64,000 bases of DNA. Source: Acidipropionibacterium sp. GTDB lineage: Bacteria > Actinomycetota > Actinomycetes > Propionibacteriales > Propionibacteriaceae. Location of the stretch: the NCBI GenBank assembly GCA_022647765.1, contig JALCLH010000005.1, positions 124,001-188,000 of the forward strand, in the 5' to 3' direction. This document shows, piece by piece, positions 1 to 9,062 of the stretch. The position numbers and the translations under genes are program-made. Under the pieces are notes generated by a model that was not told the origin of the DNA, made no database searches, and was given only the letters and a program-made list of their open reading frames with translations. Each line of letters opens with the position of its first letter. The first letter of the stretch is position 1.

Positions 1-1577
1 GCCGCGACGATGTTCGCCTCGTTCTCCGGGTCCAGAGAGCTGGTGGCCTCGTCGAGCAGCACCACCCGGGCGTCCTTGAGCAGGGCGCGTGCGATCGACA
101 CCCGCTGGCGCTCCCCGCCGGACAGGGCGCGCCCGCCCTCCCCGACCCGGGTCTGCCATCCGTCGGGCAGCCGGTCGACGATCTCGGTGACGCCGGCCAG
201 CCGGGCGGCCTCGCGCACCTCCTCGTCGGTGGCGTCCTCCCGGCCGATCCGGATGTTGGCCTCCAGGGTGTCGTCGAACAGGTAGACGTCCTGGAAGACC
301 ATGGACTCCCCGGCCATCAGGTCGGCCACCTTCTGCTCGCGGACGTCGGCCCCGCCGACCCGGACCGTCCCGGAGTCGACGTCGTGGAACCGTGCGATGA
401 GCTTGGCGATGGTCGTCTTGCCCGACCCCGACGGCCCGACCAGGGCGCACATCCCGCCGGCTGGAACCTTGAGACTCACTGCGCGCAGCACCGGGGTGTC
501 GGCGCGGTAGCCGAAGCCGACGTCGGCCAGCTCGACCTCGCCGGGCCTGGCGGCAGGGGACGAGGCGGCAGAGACCGAGGCGGAGTCGGAGGGCTCGGGG
601 AGGGGCTGGGCGTCCAGGATCTCGTCGATCTGGTCCAGCTGGACCCGGCGGTCCTCCAGGCCGGAGGTGGACTCGCCGATCTCGTTGAGGGTCTGGGTGA
701 AGCGCAGGGCCAGCCCGATGAAGGCGATGGTCTCCAGCGGCCCGAGCTTGCCGCCCAGGGCGAGATTGGCGGCGACCACGATGAGGGCGATGATGATCGA
801 CTGGGCCACGACGCCGTTGAGCAGATTGGCCAGCAGACCCCACCACAGGTCGGTGCGCTGCGCCTTGAGGGCCTGCGCGTTGGCGTCCTCCAGCTCGGTG
901 AACGAGGAGCTGCGCCCGGCCGAGCGCAGCGCTCCCTGGCATTGCGCGAACTCGACGATCCGGGAGCTCAGCTCCTCCTCGGCGGGCGTGCTGATCCGCT
1001 TGCCGTGAGTCAGGCAGCGCCGCGCGATGCGCAGCAGGATGGCGACCACCGGCACCGAGATCGCCAGCACGATGCCCAGCCGCCAGTCCCAGACCAGGGC
1101 GCCGATCATCATCACCAGGGCCGAGGTGACGGCGGTGATCAGCGGGGCGAGCTGATGGGCCAGCACCGAGCCGAGCATCAGCATCTCCTGGCTCACCAGC
1201 CGGGACAGCCGCCCGGACAGGGAGGGCCTGAACCAGCCCAGCGGCAGCTGGGCGATCCGGTCGCCGAGCCGACGGTAGACGGTGCGCAGCATGTCGAGGG
1301 CGGTGGTGTAGCCGACGATCGCCCCGTAGTAGTCGACGATCGCGCCGAGGGCGGCCAGCCCGGCGAAGACCCACAGCCAGCCGGCGATGCCCAGCCCCCA
1401 GGAGGCGGAGTGGGTGGACAGGGCCACCGAGGCGGGCAGCAGCAGGACCAGCGCGGCTCCCTTGATGACGCCGGAGACGACGCTGATCAGGCTCGAGCGG
1501 CGTAGCGTGCGCTGCCCCTCGGGGGAGACCAGCCGGGCGAAGCGCGGCATCATCCGCATGGTGCTGGTGGAACTCAT
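1..1577 (-). CDS. ABC half-transporter (permease-ATPase), YbtQ/IrtB-like, 3' end outside window
   Basis: Second half of a heterodimeric ABC transporter with exporter fold. About 525 residues are visible: an N-terminal six-helix membrane domain, then an ATPase domain with Walker A GPSGSGKTT, the Q-loop region VFQDVYLFDD, signature LSGGERQRVSIARALL and Walker B VVLLDEATSSLD; the H-loop lies beyond the window edge. The start ATG overlaps the stop of the upstream half-transporter as ATGA, so the two are translationally coupled. It is the last visible gene of the iron-boxed ECF operon. In the YbtPQ and IrtAB families this fold imports metal-siderophore complexes; the substrate here is not shown by sequence. 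A generic exporter cannot be excluded. Confidence 0.85.
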   Translation of the reverse strand, partial: MSSTSTMRMMPRFARLVSPEGQRTLRRSSLISVVSGVIKGAALVLLLPASVALSTHSASWGLGIAGWLWVFAGLAALGAIVDYYGAIVGYTTALDMLRTVYRRLGDRIAQLPLGWFRPSLSGRLSRLVSQEMLMLGSVLAHQLAPLITAVTSALVMMIGALVWDWRLGIVLAISVPVVAILLRIARRCLTHGKRISTPAEEELSSRIVEFAQCQGALRSAGRSSSFTELEDANAQALKAQRTDLWWGLLANLLNGVVAQSIIIALIVVAANLALGGKLGPLETIAFIGLALRFTQTLNEIGESTSGLEDRRVQLDQIDEILDAQPLPEPSDSASVSAASSPAARPGEVELADVGFGYRADTPVLRAVSLKVPAGGMCALVGPSGSGKTTIAKLIARFHDVDSGTVRVGGADVREQKVADLMAGESMVFQDVYLFDDTLEANIRIGREDATDEEVREAARLAGVTEIVDRLPDGWQTRVGEGGRALSGGERQRVSIARALLKDARVVLLDEATSSLDPENEANIVA

Positions 1578-3456
1578 GATCGGTTCTCCTCGGTGTGCGT
1601 CAGCGGCGCGTCGGATCCGGTGGTGTGCGCCCACAGGGACCGGTAGTGCGGCTCCTCGGCCAGCTCCCGGTGGGTGCCCTGGGCCACCACCCGGCCGCGC
1701 TCCATCACCACGATCCGGTCAGCGCCGATCACCGAGGCCGGCCGGTGGGCGATGACCAGGACGGTGCGGCCCTGCACCAGCCGGTCCAGGGCGCGCTGGA
1801 TCTCGGCCTCGGACTCGGGGTCGACGAAGGCGGTGGCCTCGTCCAGCAGCAGGATCGGGGCGTCGGCCAGGATGGCCCGGGCGATCGCGATCCGCTGGGT
1901 CTCGCCTCCCGACAGGTTGGTCCCGGCTCCGAGCACGGTGTCGTAGCCGTCGGGCAGGGCGGTGACGACGTCGTCGATCCGGGCGGCGCGGGCGGCCTCG
2001 CGGACCTGCTCGTCGGTGGCGTCGGGGCGGGCCAGGCGGATGTTGTCGCGGATGGACATCCGCAGCAGCTGCGGGTTCTGCAGCACGAAGGCGACCTGCC
2101 GGTAGAGCTCGGCGGTCGGGATGCGGCGCAGGTCCACCCCGCCGATGGTCACCGTCCCGGAGTCGGGGTCGGCGAACCGGGCGACCAGGGTGGCCAGGGT
2201 CGACTTGCCGGAGCCCGACGGCCCGATGAGGGCGGTGATGCTGCCCGAGGGCAGGGTGAGGGTGACGTCGTCGACCGCCTTGACCTGCCCGTAGGCGAAG
2301 CTCACATGGTCGAAGCCGATGTCGTGACTCTGAGGGGTCTCGGCGTCGGCGTCCGGCTCGGGCAGCAGCGGCAGGTCGAGCAGCTTGGTGAGCCGCAGGG
2401 CGGAAGCCGAGGCCATCTGGTAGGCCCACTGGCCGGTGCCGACGACCTCGATCGAGGCGGGCAGCACCAGGGCGATGAGGCTGCAGGCCAGCACGTCGAC
2501 CGGGGAGACCCAGCCGGCGCCGACCATCGCGGCGCCCCCTCCGAGGTTGACCAGCAGCAGCACCGGGGGCGGAGATGGCGGAGGTGGACAGGGCCGAGCC
2601 CTTGAGCAGCGGCTCGCACCAGGCGAGGTAGAAGTCGGTGAACTCCTTGGCCGCTGTGGCGTAGCTCTCGTGGGCCCGGCCGACCCGGCCGAAGGCCTTC
2701 ACCACGGTGATCCCGCTGACGAATTCCACCATGGTGGCCGAGACCTTCGCCAGCTTGGTGTCCATCTCCGGCGGTCTTGACCGCCATTCCGCGCATCGAC
2801 CAGGCGTAGAGGACGGCGTAGATCGGGAAGGTGGCGATGGTGAGCAGGCCCAGGCGCCAGTCGACGATCAGCGCGTAGACGAACAGGGCGATCGGCATGA
2901 CGACCGCGCAGGTGGTCTCGACCGGGGCGTGGGCGACCAGCATGTGAATCGTGTGGGTGTCGTCCTGCAGGGCCTTGCGCACCCGCCCCGAATTGGTGGA
3001 GGTGAACCAGGCCAGCGGGGCCCGGGCCAGCGAGGAGACGATGTCGGATCGGATCGAGGCGCCGAGCCGGGCGTCGGCGAAGTGGGTGAGGGCCAGGGCG
3101 ACGAAGTAGAGCATCAGGCGCCCGCAGAAGGTGCCGATCAGGACGTTGACGGTGAGCATCACCTTGTCGCGGTCGGGGGCGACGCCGGCCGACCAGGCGG
3201 TCAGCAGGATTCCGCCCAGGTGCACCAGGGCGACATAGGGGGCGATGGCCAGCACGGCCGACAGCGCGGCCATGATCCGGGCCGCCCACATGGTCCCCTT
3301 GACGGGGCCGGTGAGCCGGGCCATCGCCTCTCGCGAGGCGCGGTCCTTGGCCTTCGGATCCTGCTGATGAGCATCGTGTTGTTGGGCGTCCGACCGATGG
3401 CCGGATTCTGCCGGTGTGGGCGGGGCGGAGGTCTGCTCGGTGACGGGGGTGCTCAT
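1574..3456 (-). pseudogene. ABC half-transporter, YbtP/IrtA-like, two frameshifts
   Basis: First half of the pair, about 626 residues when the frame is restored. The N-terminus is a charged, Ala/Gln/His-rich cytoplasmic tail before the first membrane helix (IMAALSAVLAIAPYVALV). It carries the motif RKALQDDTHTIHMLVAH, also found in the half-transporters at 21925 and 27503. The ATPase domain has GPSGSGKST, NLSGGETQRIAIARAIL and LLLDEATAFVD. Frame breaks: one extra base near 2768 (GCCGGAG where GCCGAG fits) and one extra G in the run 2565-2569. Both restore perfectly with a one-base removal, so sequencing error is likely, but decay is possible. It starts in an ATGA overlap with the ECF ATPase gene. 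Confidence 0.8.
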
Positions 3457-4989
3457 GAGAGCCTTCCTGCGGTGGGTGCGGTGACGCTGGTCTGCGTGCT
3501 GGAACTGTCCAGGTCGGCCAGCGGGTGGACGGTGACGATGCGGTCGGCGCACAGCTCGAGCAGCTCCGGGTCGTGGCTGATCACCATGACGACGGCGCCG
3601 GCCTCGGCCAGCGTGCGCAATTGGCGGGCGATGCCGACCAGGTGCCGCTGGTCGACCCCGGAGGTGGGCTCGTCGAAGACGTATATCCGCTTGTCGCAGG
3701 CCATTGCCGAGGCGATCACCAGGCGCTGCTTCTGCCCTCCGGACAGGGACTGCGGGTGGCGGTCGGCCAGTTGCGACAGCGAGAACGTGTCGAGCAGGGA
3801 GTCGACGTCGACGCGGCCCCGGCGGTCCTCGTCGAGTCCGAGGGTGACCTCCCCGGACACCGTGTCGGAGAACAGCTGGCGGTTGACGTCCTGCATGACG
3901 ATGTAGCTGTCCCCGATCCGGGAGCGGGCGGTGGTGGGCCGCCCGTCCAGGGCGATCCGCGAGCCGTGGCCGGGTTTCAGCAGGCCGCAGACGACCTTCG
4001 CCAGGGTGGACTTGCCGGCCCCGTTCGGGCCGACGACAGGCGCTCACCCGCCCGGCCGGCAGGTCGAGGTGGTCGATCCTCAGCACCGGGCGGCCCCGGT
4101 AGCCGAAGGAGACATTGTCAAGGGTGAGGCCAGGCGGGTGCGCTGGCGGGCGCCTCCGCGGGTGCGCTCCGGGCTGGACCGGCGTCCAGAAGCTTCGGCC
4201 CCAGTAGTTTTCGGCCGATGAAGGGTCCGCAGCCCGAGGGATGCCCGCTCGGCCTCGCCGATGGCGAAGAACTCCTCGCCGGTGGCGCGGCGCACGATCC
4301 GGCCGCCGTCCAGCAGGACGACCCGGTCGGCCAGCCCGCGCAGGAAGTAGAGCCGGTGCTCGGCGACCACGATGGTGCGGCCCTCGGCCTTGAGCCGTCC
4401 CAGCAGCCCGGTGAACTCGTCGATGGCGCCGGGGGAGAGGTTGGAGGTGGGCTCGTCGAGGAGCAGCACATCGGTGCCGCCGGCGATCGCCTGGGCGCAG
4501 GCCACCTTCTGCAGCTCCCCGCCGGAGAGCTGGTGCAGGCTGCGGTCGAGCAGGTGGCTGATGCCGACCTGCTCGGCGGCCCGGGCGCTGCGAGCGCGGA
4601 TGAGTTCGGGATCCAGGCCGTAGTTCTCGTCGCGGAAGGCGAGCTCGCCGGCGACGTCGGAGGTGAAGAACTGGGTCCGGGGATTCTGGAAGACGGTGGC
4701 CGAGGTGCGCCCGGCCTCGGCGATGTCCTCGGCCACCGGGTCGGCCCCGGCCACCCGCACCGAACCGGTGAGCTCGGCGTCGTGGAAGTGCGGCACCAGG
4801 CCGTTGAGCAGTCTCAGCGCGGTGGACTTTCCCGCAGCCCGACGCCCCGCACAGCACGGTCAGGGTCCCGGGGGCGGCGTCCAGGTCGATGTGGTCGAGG
4901 GAGGCGGGGGAGTCCTCGGCGCCCCGGTAGTGCACGGTGACGTCGTGGACCTCGATGACGGGGGCGCTCGGGGTGCTCGGGGTGCTCAC
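3453..4989 (-). pseudogene. ECF transporter ATPase, two fused ABC domains, frameshifted
   Basis: Energy-coupling ATPase built of two CbiO-like domains in one chain of about 510 residues. Domain 1 has Walker A GASGCGKST (after repair), FQNPRTQFF, LSGGELQKVACAQAI and VLLLDEPTSNLSP. Domain 2 has VVGPNGAGKSTLAK, MQDVNRQLFSDTVSGEV, LSGGQKQRLVIASAMA and IYVFDEPTSGVD. A GTG start at 4989 overlaps the EcfT stop as GTGA. The frame is broken three times: one extra base at 4828-4830 inside Walker A, one shift in the inter-domain linker (about 4120-4240, most simply one missing base) and one extra base near 4038. Both domains keep all motifs, which argues against old decay. Works with EcfT and the S component to power uptake. 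Confidence 0.8.
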
Positions 4990-5763
4990 AGTGCGACCTC
5001 CCAGCCGCTCAGGCGCACCGCGAGGACGGCCGCGGTGACGAGCAGCAGCACGGCGTCGGCCGGGCCGAAACCGAGCCGGACCACCGAGGTCGGCCGGGAG
5101 GTGATGCCCAGCCCGCGGATCAGCGCGGAGGCGGCCAGGTCGTCGGAGATCCGGGTGGTGGAGGCCAGCAGCGGCACGAAGATGTACTCGGCGGTGCGCA
5201 TCGGGTGCAGCATGATCGCGGCCCCGTGGGGCAGGACGCCGCGCAGCCGCATCCCGTCGACGATGGCCCGGAGCTCCTGCATCGCCGCCGGGATGAAGCG
5301 CAGCATCACCGCGAACGGGGATGACGATGCTCTGCGGCACGCGCAGCCGCGACAGCCCGGCCGAGAACTCGGCCGGGCCGGTGGTGGCGACCAGGTACCA
5401 GGCCAGGCCGATGGCGACCGCGAACCGCACGAACCAGAAGGCCATCGCCACCACCAGGGCGAGGACGGCGTTGGAGCCGAGCCTGGGAAGCAGCAGGAAG
5501 GCGATCGCCAGGCCGGCCACCGGGATCGCATAGGAGAGCCAGCGTCTCGCCCCGATCCCGGCCGTGGCCAGCAGAGCCGCGACCACGACGAAGCCGGCCA
5601 GGGTGACGCTGAACGGCCCGTTCCCGAGCACCAGGGCGTTGACGACCAGGAGCAGCAGAAGCTTGGTGCGGGGGTCGGCGGAGATCGCTCCCGCGTGACC
5701 GGCCGCCGTCCCCTGCATCTGGTCGACGGCCCCGATCGGGACGGGAGTCGTCGATGCGGACAT
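4986..5763 (-). CDS. ECF transporter transmembrane component EcfT, one frameshift
   Basis: Membrane scaffold (T component) joining the ATPase to the substrate-binding S component, about 258 residues once repaired. The N-terminal half shows hydrophobic helices (LLLLLVVNALVLGNGPFSVT, LAFLLLPRLGSNAVLALVV). The C-terminal half contains the coupling region with LRAIVDGMRLRG and a second Arg-Gly pair (SALIRGLG), as in EcfT proteins where Ala-Arg-Gly-type motifs contact the ATPases. One extra C in the run at 5317-5320 breaks the frame (IVIPV... instead of IVIPFAVMLRF). Start ATG overlaps the S-component stop as TGATG, and the stop overlaps the ATPase start as GTGA, so the genes form one tight operon. 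Confidence 0.8.
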
Positions 5764-6440
5764 CAGGCGATCCCGGCCTTCTTGAAGTGCTTGTCGAGGA
5801 TGCGGGTGCCGACCCATGCGGAGAACAGCGCGAAGAGGAAGGCGACGACCGTCCAGATGGCGATGATCCAGGGGGTGAACAGTCGGCGCATCGACTCGGC
5901 GTAGGGCTGGCCCATCTCCTTGCCGATCTCGATGAAGTAGGCGTCGGCCTGGTAGACGATGGGCAGCAGCGGGGTGACGATCCACAGGGTGAAGACGCCG
6001 TAGGCCAGGATGTCGCGCTTGCGGGACTGGTAGCCGCCGGACCTGACGATGGCGTCGGCGGCAAATCCGAGCAGCCCGGCGGTGATGACGGTGTACCAGA
6101 CGTGCCCGGACAGGACCATGAGCAGGCCCGAGATGATGCCCATGATGGTCATCGCGCCCTTGACCGGGGTCCTGGCCATGAAGAGCATGACGACCGAGCC
6201 GTTGACCAGGGCGCCGATCAGGAAGCCCGCGAACATGAAGGCCGGGCCGGCCATCCCGACCATGCCGGAGACGAAGGTGACGACGAAGTAGATGGCGGTG
6301 AAGACGCCGATGTTGATGAGATCGCGCGGGGCGATGCCGCTGGTGGCCCTGTGTTGATTGGTTGAGGGCTGCTTGGCTGAGTGGGGATCGCTGGAGGGCT
6401 GCTTGGTAGAGGACTGGCTGGTGGAGGTCATGGTGTCCAT
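5763..6440 (-). CDS. ECF transporter S component, MptD/Trep_Strep family
   Basis: Substrate-binding membrane protein of 225 residues. A polar, Ser/Gln-rich N-terminal tail of about 35 residues is followed by roughly six hydrophobic segments (for example NIGVFTAIYFVVTFVSGMVG and GVFTLWIVTPLLPIVYQ). Length and pattern fit the MptD-like S components, whose substrate is mostly unknown. It is the first gene of the operon S-T-A-ABC-ABC. A DtxR-type box sits 12 bases upstream of the start, so an iron or haem related substrate is inferred. The start at 6440 is the upstream ATG; an alternative ATG lies nine bases further in. Confidence 0.75.
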   Translation of the reverse strand: MDTMTSTSQSSTKQPSSDPHSAKQPSTNQHRATSGIAPRDLINIGVFTAIYFVVTFVSGMVGMAGPAFMFAGFLIGALVNGSVVMLFMARTPVKGAMTIMGIISGLLMVLSGHVWYTVITAGLLGFAADAIVRSGGYQSRKRDILAYGVFTLWIVTPLLPIVYQADAYFIEIGKEMGQPYAESMRRLFTPWIIAIWTVVAFLFALFSAWVGTRILDKHFKKAGIA

Positions 6441-6451
6441 TCCATCTTGAT

Positions 6452-6470
6452 TTAGGTAAGGCTTGCCTTA
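6452..6470. promoter_or_regulatory. DtxR/IdeR-type iron box
   Basis: TTAGGTAAGGCTTGCCTTA is a 19-bp palindrome around a central G (7 of 9 pairs match). It closely resembles the DtxR/IdeR consensus TTAGGTTAGGCTAACCTAA. It lies just upstream of the ECF S component, where repressor binding would block the promoter when iron is plentiful. Confidence 0.75.
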
Positions 6471-6471
6471 A

Positions 6472-6831
6472 TTAATGAGCGGTGACGCATGTCAAGGGGG
6501 GTCCCGTTCGGTTCTGGTCCCGGGCCTGCTGGGCCCTGCGCTGGAGCTGCTCGATGGCCTTGATGTGGTGCCAGATCTGGTCTGTGATCGACTCGACCGG
6601 TCCCGGCTCGGGGCGGGTGGTCCGCGCTCCGGGCGGTAGGAGGGAGGCGAGATACCTCAGCCGATCGGCGAGATCGGTGAGGTCCTGGCGGTGGAGGGCG
6701 GGCCGCGATGAGGCCGGCGGGCGAGATGCGGGGTCGCCCTCGATGAGCTGTTCCAGATGGTCCAGGTGGTGGATGATCGCCGTGACATCGTCGGGCCAGT
6801 CCTCGGCGGGCGGCCCTTCGTGGGCGATCAC
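6472..6831 (-). CDS. hypothetical protein, helical, no recognised domain
   Basis: Unrecognised 119-residue protein between rpmB and the ECF operon on the same strand. It is soluble and probably alpha-helical: an acidic N-terminal part (ITHHL-type heptads around IIHHLDHLEQLIEGD), a Pro/Arg-rich middle (GARTTRPEPGPVES) and a C-terminal helix rich in Gln and Arg (IKAIEQLQRRAQQARDQN). No signal peptide or membrane segment. Its stop is two bases from the iron box, so its end abuts the ECF promoter. Codon use looks normal for the window. It could be a small coiled-coil regulatory protein; no function is proposed. Confidence 0.5.
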   Translation of the reverse strand: MIAHEGPPAEDWPDDVTAIIHHLDHLEQLIEGDPASRPPASSRPALHRQDLTDLADRLRYLASLLPPGARTTRPEPGPVESITDQIWHHIKAIEQLQRRAQQARDQNRTGPPLTCVTAH

Positions 6832-6859
6832 GGAATCCGGCCGGTGCGCGGCCCGGGGG

Positions 6860-7099
6860 TCATCGGATCTTCTCTCCGCGGGCGCGCATCTCGGCGACGA
6901 CGGCGTCGATCCCGCGCTGGTCGATGATCTTCATGCCCCTGGTGCTGACCTTCAGCTTCACCTGGCGGCCGAGCGAGGGCACCCAGTACCGCTTGGTCTG
7001 GAGGTTCGGCTCCCATCGGCGCTTGGTGTGGCGCTGGGAGTGGGAGACCGAGTTGCCGTAACCGGGGCGGGTGCCGCGGACCTGGCAGCGCTTGGACAT
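6860..7099 (-). CDS. rpmB: 50S ribosomal protein bL28, zinc-independent form
   Basis: Ribosomal large-subunit protein bL28, 79 residues, starting [20 protein letters not shown] with the family core [13 protein letters not shown] and [11 protein letters not shown]. It contains only one cysteine, so it lacks the paired CxxC zinc ligands of the zinc-binding paralogue. In actinobacteria such zinc-free forms replace the zinc forms when zinc is scarce, under Zur control. A Zur-like palindrome lies 22 bases upstream. The matching zinc-free uS14, bL33, bL32 and bL31 genes are at 25.5-26.6 kb, separated from this one by about 18 kb of transporter and IS DNA. Confidence 0.95.
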   Translation of the reverse strand: MSKRCQVRGTRPGYGNSVSHSQRHTKRRWEPNLQTKRYWVPSLGRQVKLKVSTRGMKIIDQRGIDAVVAEMRARGEKIR

Positions 7100-7120
7100 G
7101 GGTCCTCCTCAAGGATTGTA

Positions 7121-7137
7121 ATGAGAATTATTCTCAT
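7121..7137. promoter_or_regulatory. zur box: Zur-like box upstream of rpmB
   Basis: ATGAGAATTATTCTCAT is a perfect 8+1+8 palindrome. It fits the actinobacterial Zur pattern TGAnAATnATTnTCA. It lies upstream of zinc-free bL28 and in the divergent space before the ABC pair at 7329, which it might also serve. Related sites occur at 16877, 21865 and 26243. Confidence 0.75.
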
Positions 7138-7217
7138 ATATTGCGCTTCTTGGGAGATCAGAGCAAGTCGAAGAGGGGTTGGCTCGCTCGATCCGCCGCT
7201 GGTCGCAGGGATCTGCC

Positions 7218-7292
7218 ACGGATTTCTTACGAGATGTAGACCGATCTGTGGGGCAAGGGCGCGGATCGGCACTCGTCTCGTAAGAAGTCCGT
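7218..7292. repeat. long imperfect inverted repeat in the leader of the ABC pair
   Basis: Arms ACGGATTTCTTACGAGAT (7218-7235) and its partner at 7275-7292 match at 16 of 18 positions. A second nested pair, CCGATC at 7241-7246 with GATCGG at 7263-7268, lies in the loop. Together they could fold into a long two-step hairpin about 35 bases before the ABC gene start. It may be a leader RNA structure, an operator or the remnant of a small element. Confidence 0.5.
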
Positions 7293-7328
7293 GAGTCCTT
7301 CCCGGGCACCCGAGACACAGGAGTGAGA

Positions 7329-9062
7329 ATGGGGATCATGGTCGAACCCAGCAGGACCGGTCACCCGCACTCCGCCGGGGGGCCGCCCGGCCCCTCACAC
7401 CAGTCTGGCAAGGTGGGGGAGGCCATCCGCCGGGCGACTCCGCGCTGGGTGCTGGTCTGCTCGATCGGCCTGGCCTGGGCCGCGGCGGTCGCCACCGCCC
7501 TCCTGCTGGCCCTGATCGGCGGTGGGGTGGACGCGCTCGCCTCCGGGGGGCGCGCTTCCGGCGCCCGGCTGATCGCCGCGGCCGTGCTGGCCGTGATCGC
7601 CGGGCTGGCCACCGGGGCCGGTGAGTGGCTGTCGGCCAGCGCCTCCTCCCAGACCGAGCGGCGACTGCGACAGGCCGTGATCGCCCGGGTGTTCCAGCTC
7701 GGCCCGACACGGACCCGTGGCCGCACCGGCGAACTCCTCTCGATGGCCACCAACTCGGTGGAGCGCACCGCCGGCTACCGGGCGGCCTTCCTCGGCCCGA
7801 TCGCCGGGGCCCTCACCACCCCGCTGCTGGTGCTGGCCGTGATGGCGTTGACCACCGACCCCGGCATTGCATGGCGGCTCGCCCTGCTCATCCTCCTGGT
7901 GCCCTTGGCGATCGGGGGATTCCAGCGCCTGGTCCGCCCGATCGGGGCTGCCTACCGGCGCTCCCAGGCCCGCCTCACCTCGGGCTTCCTGGAAGCCGTC
8001 CAGGCCCTCGACACCCTCGTCTACGCCCGCGCCGCCGACCGCACGGCCGTCCGGCTGGCCGAGCGCGGCGAGCAGCACCGCCGCTCCCTGATGAGGATGC
8101 TGGCGGGCAACCAGCTGCTGATCCTCGTCGTCGACGCCGCCTTCTCGCTCACCGTCGTGGTCGCCGGCGGGGTGCTGGCCGCGATGCGGGTGGCCTCCGG
8201 GCAGTTGTCGGTCGGCCAGGGGATCGCGGTGCTGCTGATGACCGTGCTGGTGATCGGCCCGGTCGACGTGGTCGGGCAGTTCTTCTACATCGGCATCGCC
8301 GGTCGCGCCCACCAGCGGATCCTCGGGCGTCACCTCGGCTCGGGCAAGATTGCGGCCCGCCGGTCCGGAACCGGCGTCTCCCAGACCGGCGTCTCTCATA
8401 CCGGGGATGCTCTGGTCCTCGAGGGCGTCACCGCCTCCTGGGCCGCCGACCGCCCGGTGCTGTCGGGGCTGAGCCTGCGGGTCGGGCGCGGCGAGCAGGT
8501 CGCCCTGGTCGGGCCGAGCGGGATCGGCAAGTCCACCGTCAGCGCTCTGATCCAGGGTCATCTGATGCCGGCCTCGGGGCGGGTGCTGGTCGACGGGATG
8601 GACACCCGCAGCACCGACCCCGCACTGCTGAGATCGCGGCTGGCGGTCGTCGAGCAGCGTCCCTTCCTCTTCCTCGGCAGCATCGCCGACAATCTGAGGA
8701 TGGCGGCACCCGACGCCACCGAGGCGGATCTGTGGCGGGCCCTGGAGGTGGCCGGCCTGGACGGCGATGTCCGCGCCATGCCCCAGGGTCTGGAGACCCC
8801 GGTCGGGGAGCGCGGCCGCACCCTGTCGGGCGGGCAGGCCCAGCGCCTGGCGATCGCCCGTGCCGTGCTGCGCGATGCGCCGATCCTCATCCTCGACGAG
8901 CCGACCTCCGAGGTCGACCTGGCCGCCGAGGCCGGGATTCTGGAGGCCCTCGGCAGGCTCGCCCGGGGCCGCACCGTCCTGCTCATCGCCCATCGTCCCG
9001 GCGCCATCCTGGCCGCCGATCGCGTCGTCGACCTCGGCGCCCTGCTCGAGGAGACCCGATGA
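7329..9062 (+). CDS. ABC exporter half, CydD-like permease-ATPase
   Basis: Fused membrane and ATPase protein, 577 residues. Six predicted helices (first WVLVCSIGLAWAAAVATALL) precede an ATPase domain with Walker A GPSGIGKST near residue 395, LSGGQAQRLAIARAVL near 498, LILDEPTSEVD and the H-loop LIAHRP. The middle region (LEAVQALDTLVYARAADR) resembles CydD-type or general type-1 exporters more than the YbtP-like genes in this window, whose KxxxDD-H-LVAH motif is missing. I chose ATG 7329 because AGGAG (7319-7323) sits five bases before it; a GTG at 7323 is also possible. Its stop overlaps the next start as ATGA, so the two form a heterodimer. Substrate unknown; thiol export (CydDC) or metallophore/peptide export are options. 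Confidence 0.75.
   Translation: MGIMVEPSRTGHPHSAGGPPGPSHQSGKVGEAIRRATPRWVLVCSIGLAWAAAVATALLLALIGGGVDALASGGRASGARLIAAAVLAVIAGLATGAGEWLSASASSQTERRLRQAVIARVFQLGPTRTRGRTGELLSMATNSVERTAGYRAAFLGPIAGALTTPLLVLAVMALTTDPGIAWRLALLILLVPLAIGGFQRLVRPIGAAYRRSQARLTSGFLEAVQALDTLVYARAADRTAVRLAERGEQHRRSLMRMLAGNQLLILVVDAAFSLTVVVAGGVLAAMRVASGQLSVGQGIAVLLMTVLVIGPVDVVGQFFYIGIAGRAHQRILGRHLGSGKIAARRSGTGVSQTGVSHTGDALVLEGVTASWAADRPVLSGLSLRVGRGEQVALVGPSGIGKSTVSALIQGHLMPASGRVLVDGMDTRSTDPALLRSRLAVVEQRPFLFLGSIADNLRMAAPDATEADLWRALEVAGLDGDVRAMPQGLETPVGERGRTLSGGQAQRLAIARAVLRDAPILILDEPTSEVDLAAEAGILEALGRLARGRTVLLIAHRPGAILAADRVVDLGALLEETR

Noticed and set aside
2302..5985. One 1227-codon minus-strand frame
   Set aside because: It only joins pieces of EcfT, the ECF ATPase and an ABC protein through out-of-frame stretches caused by indels; it is not a giant fusion protein.
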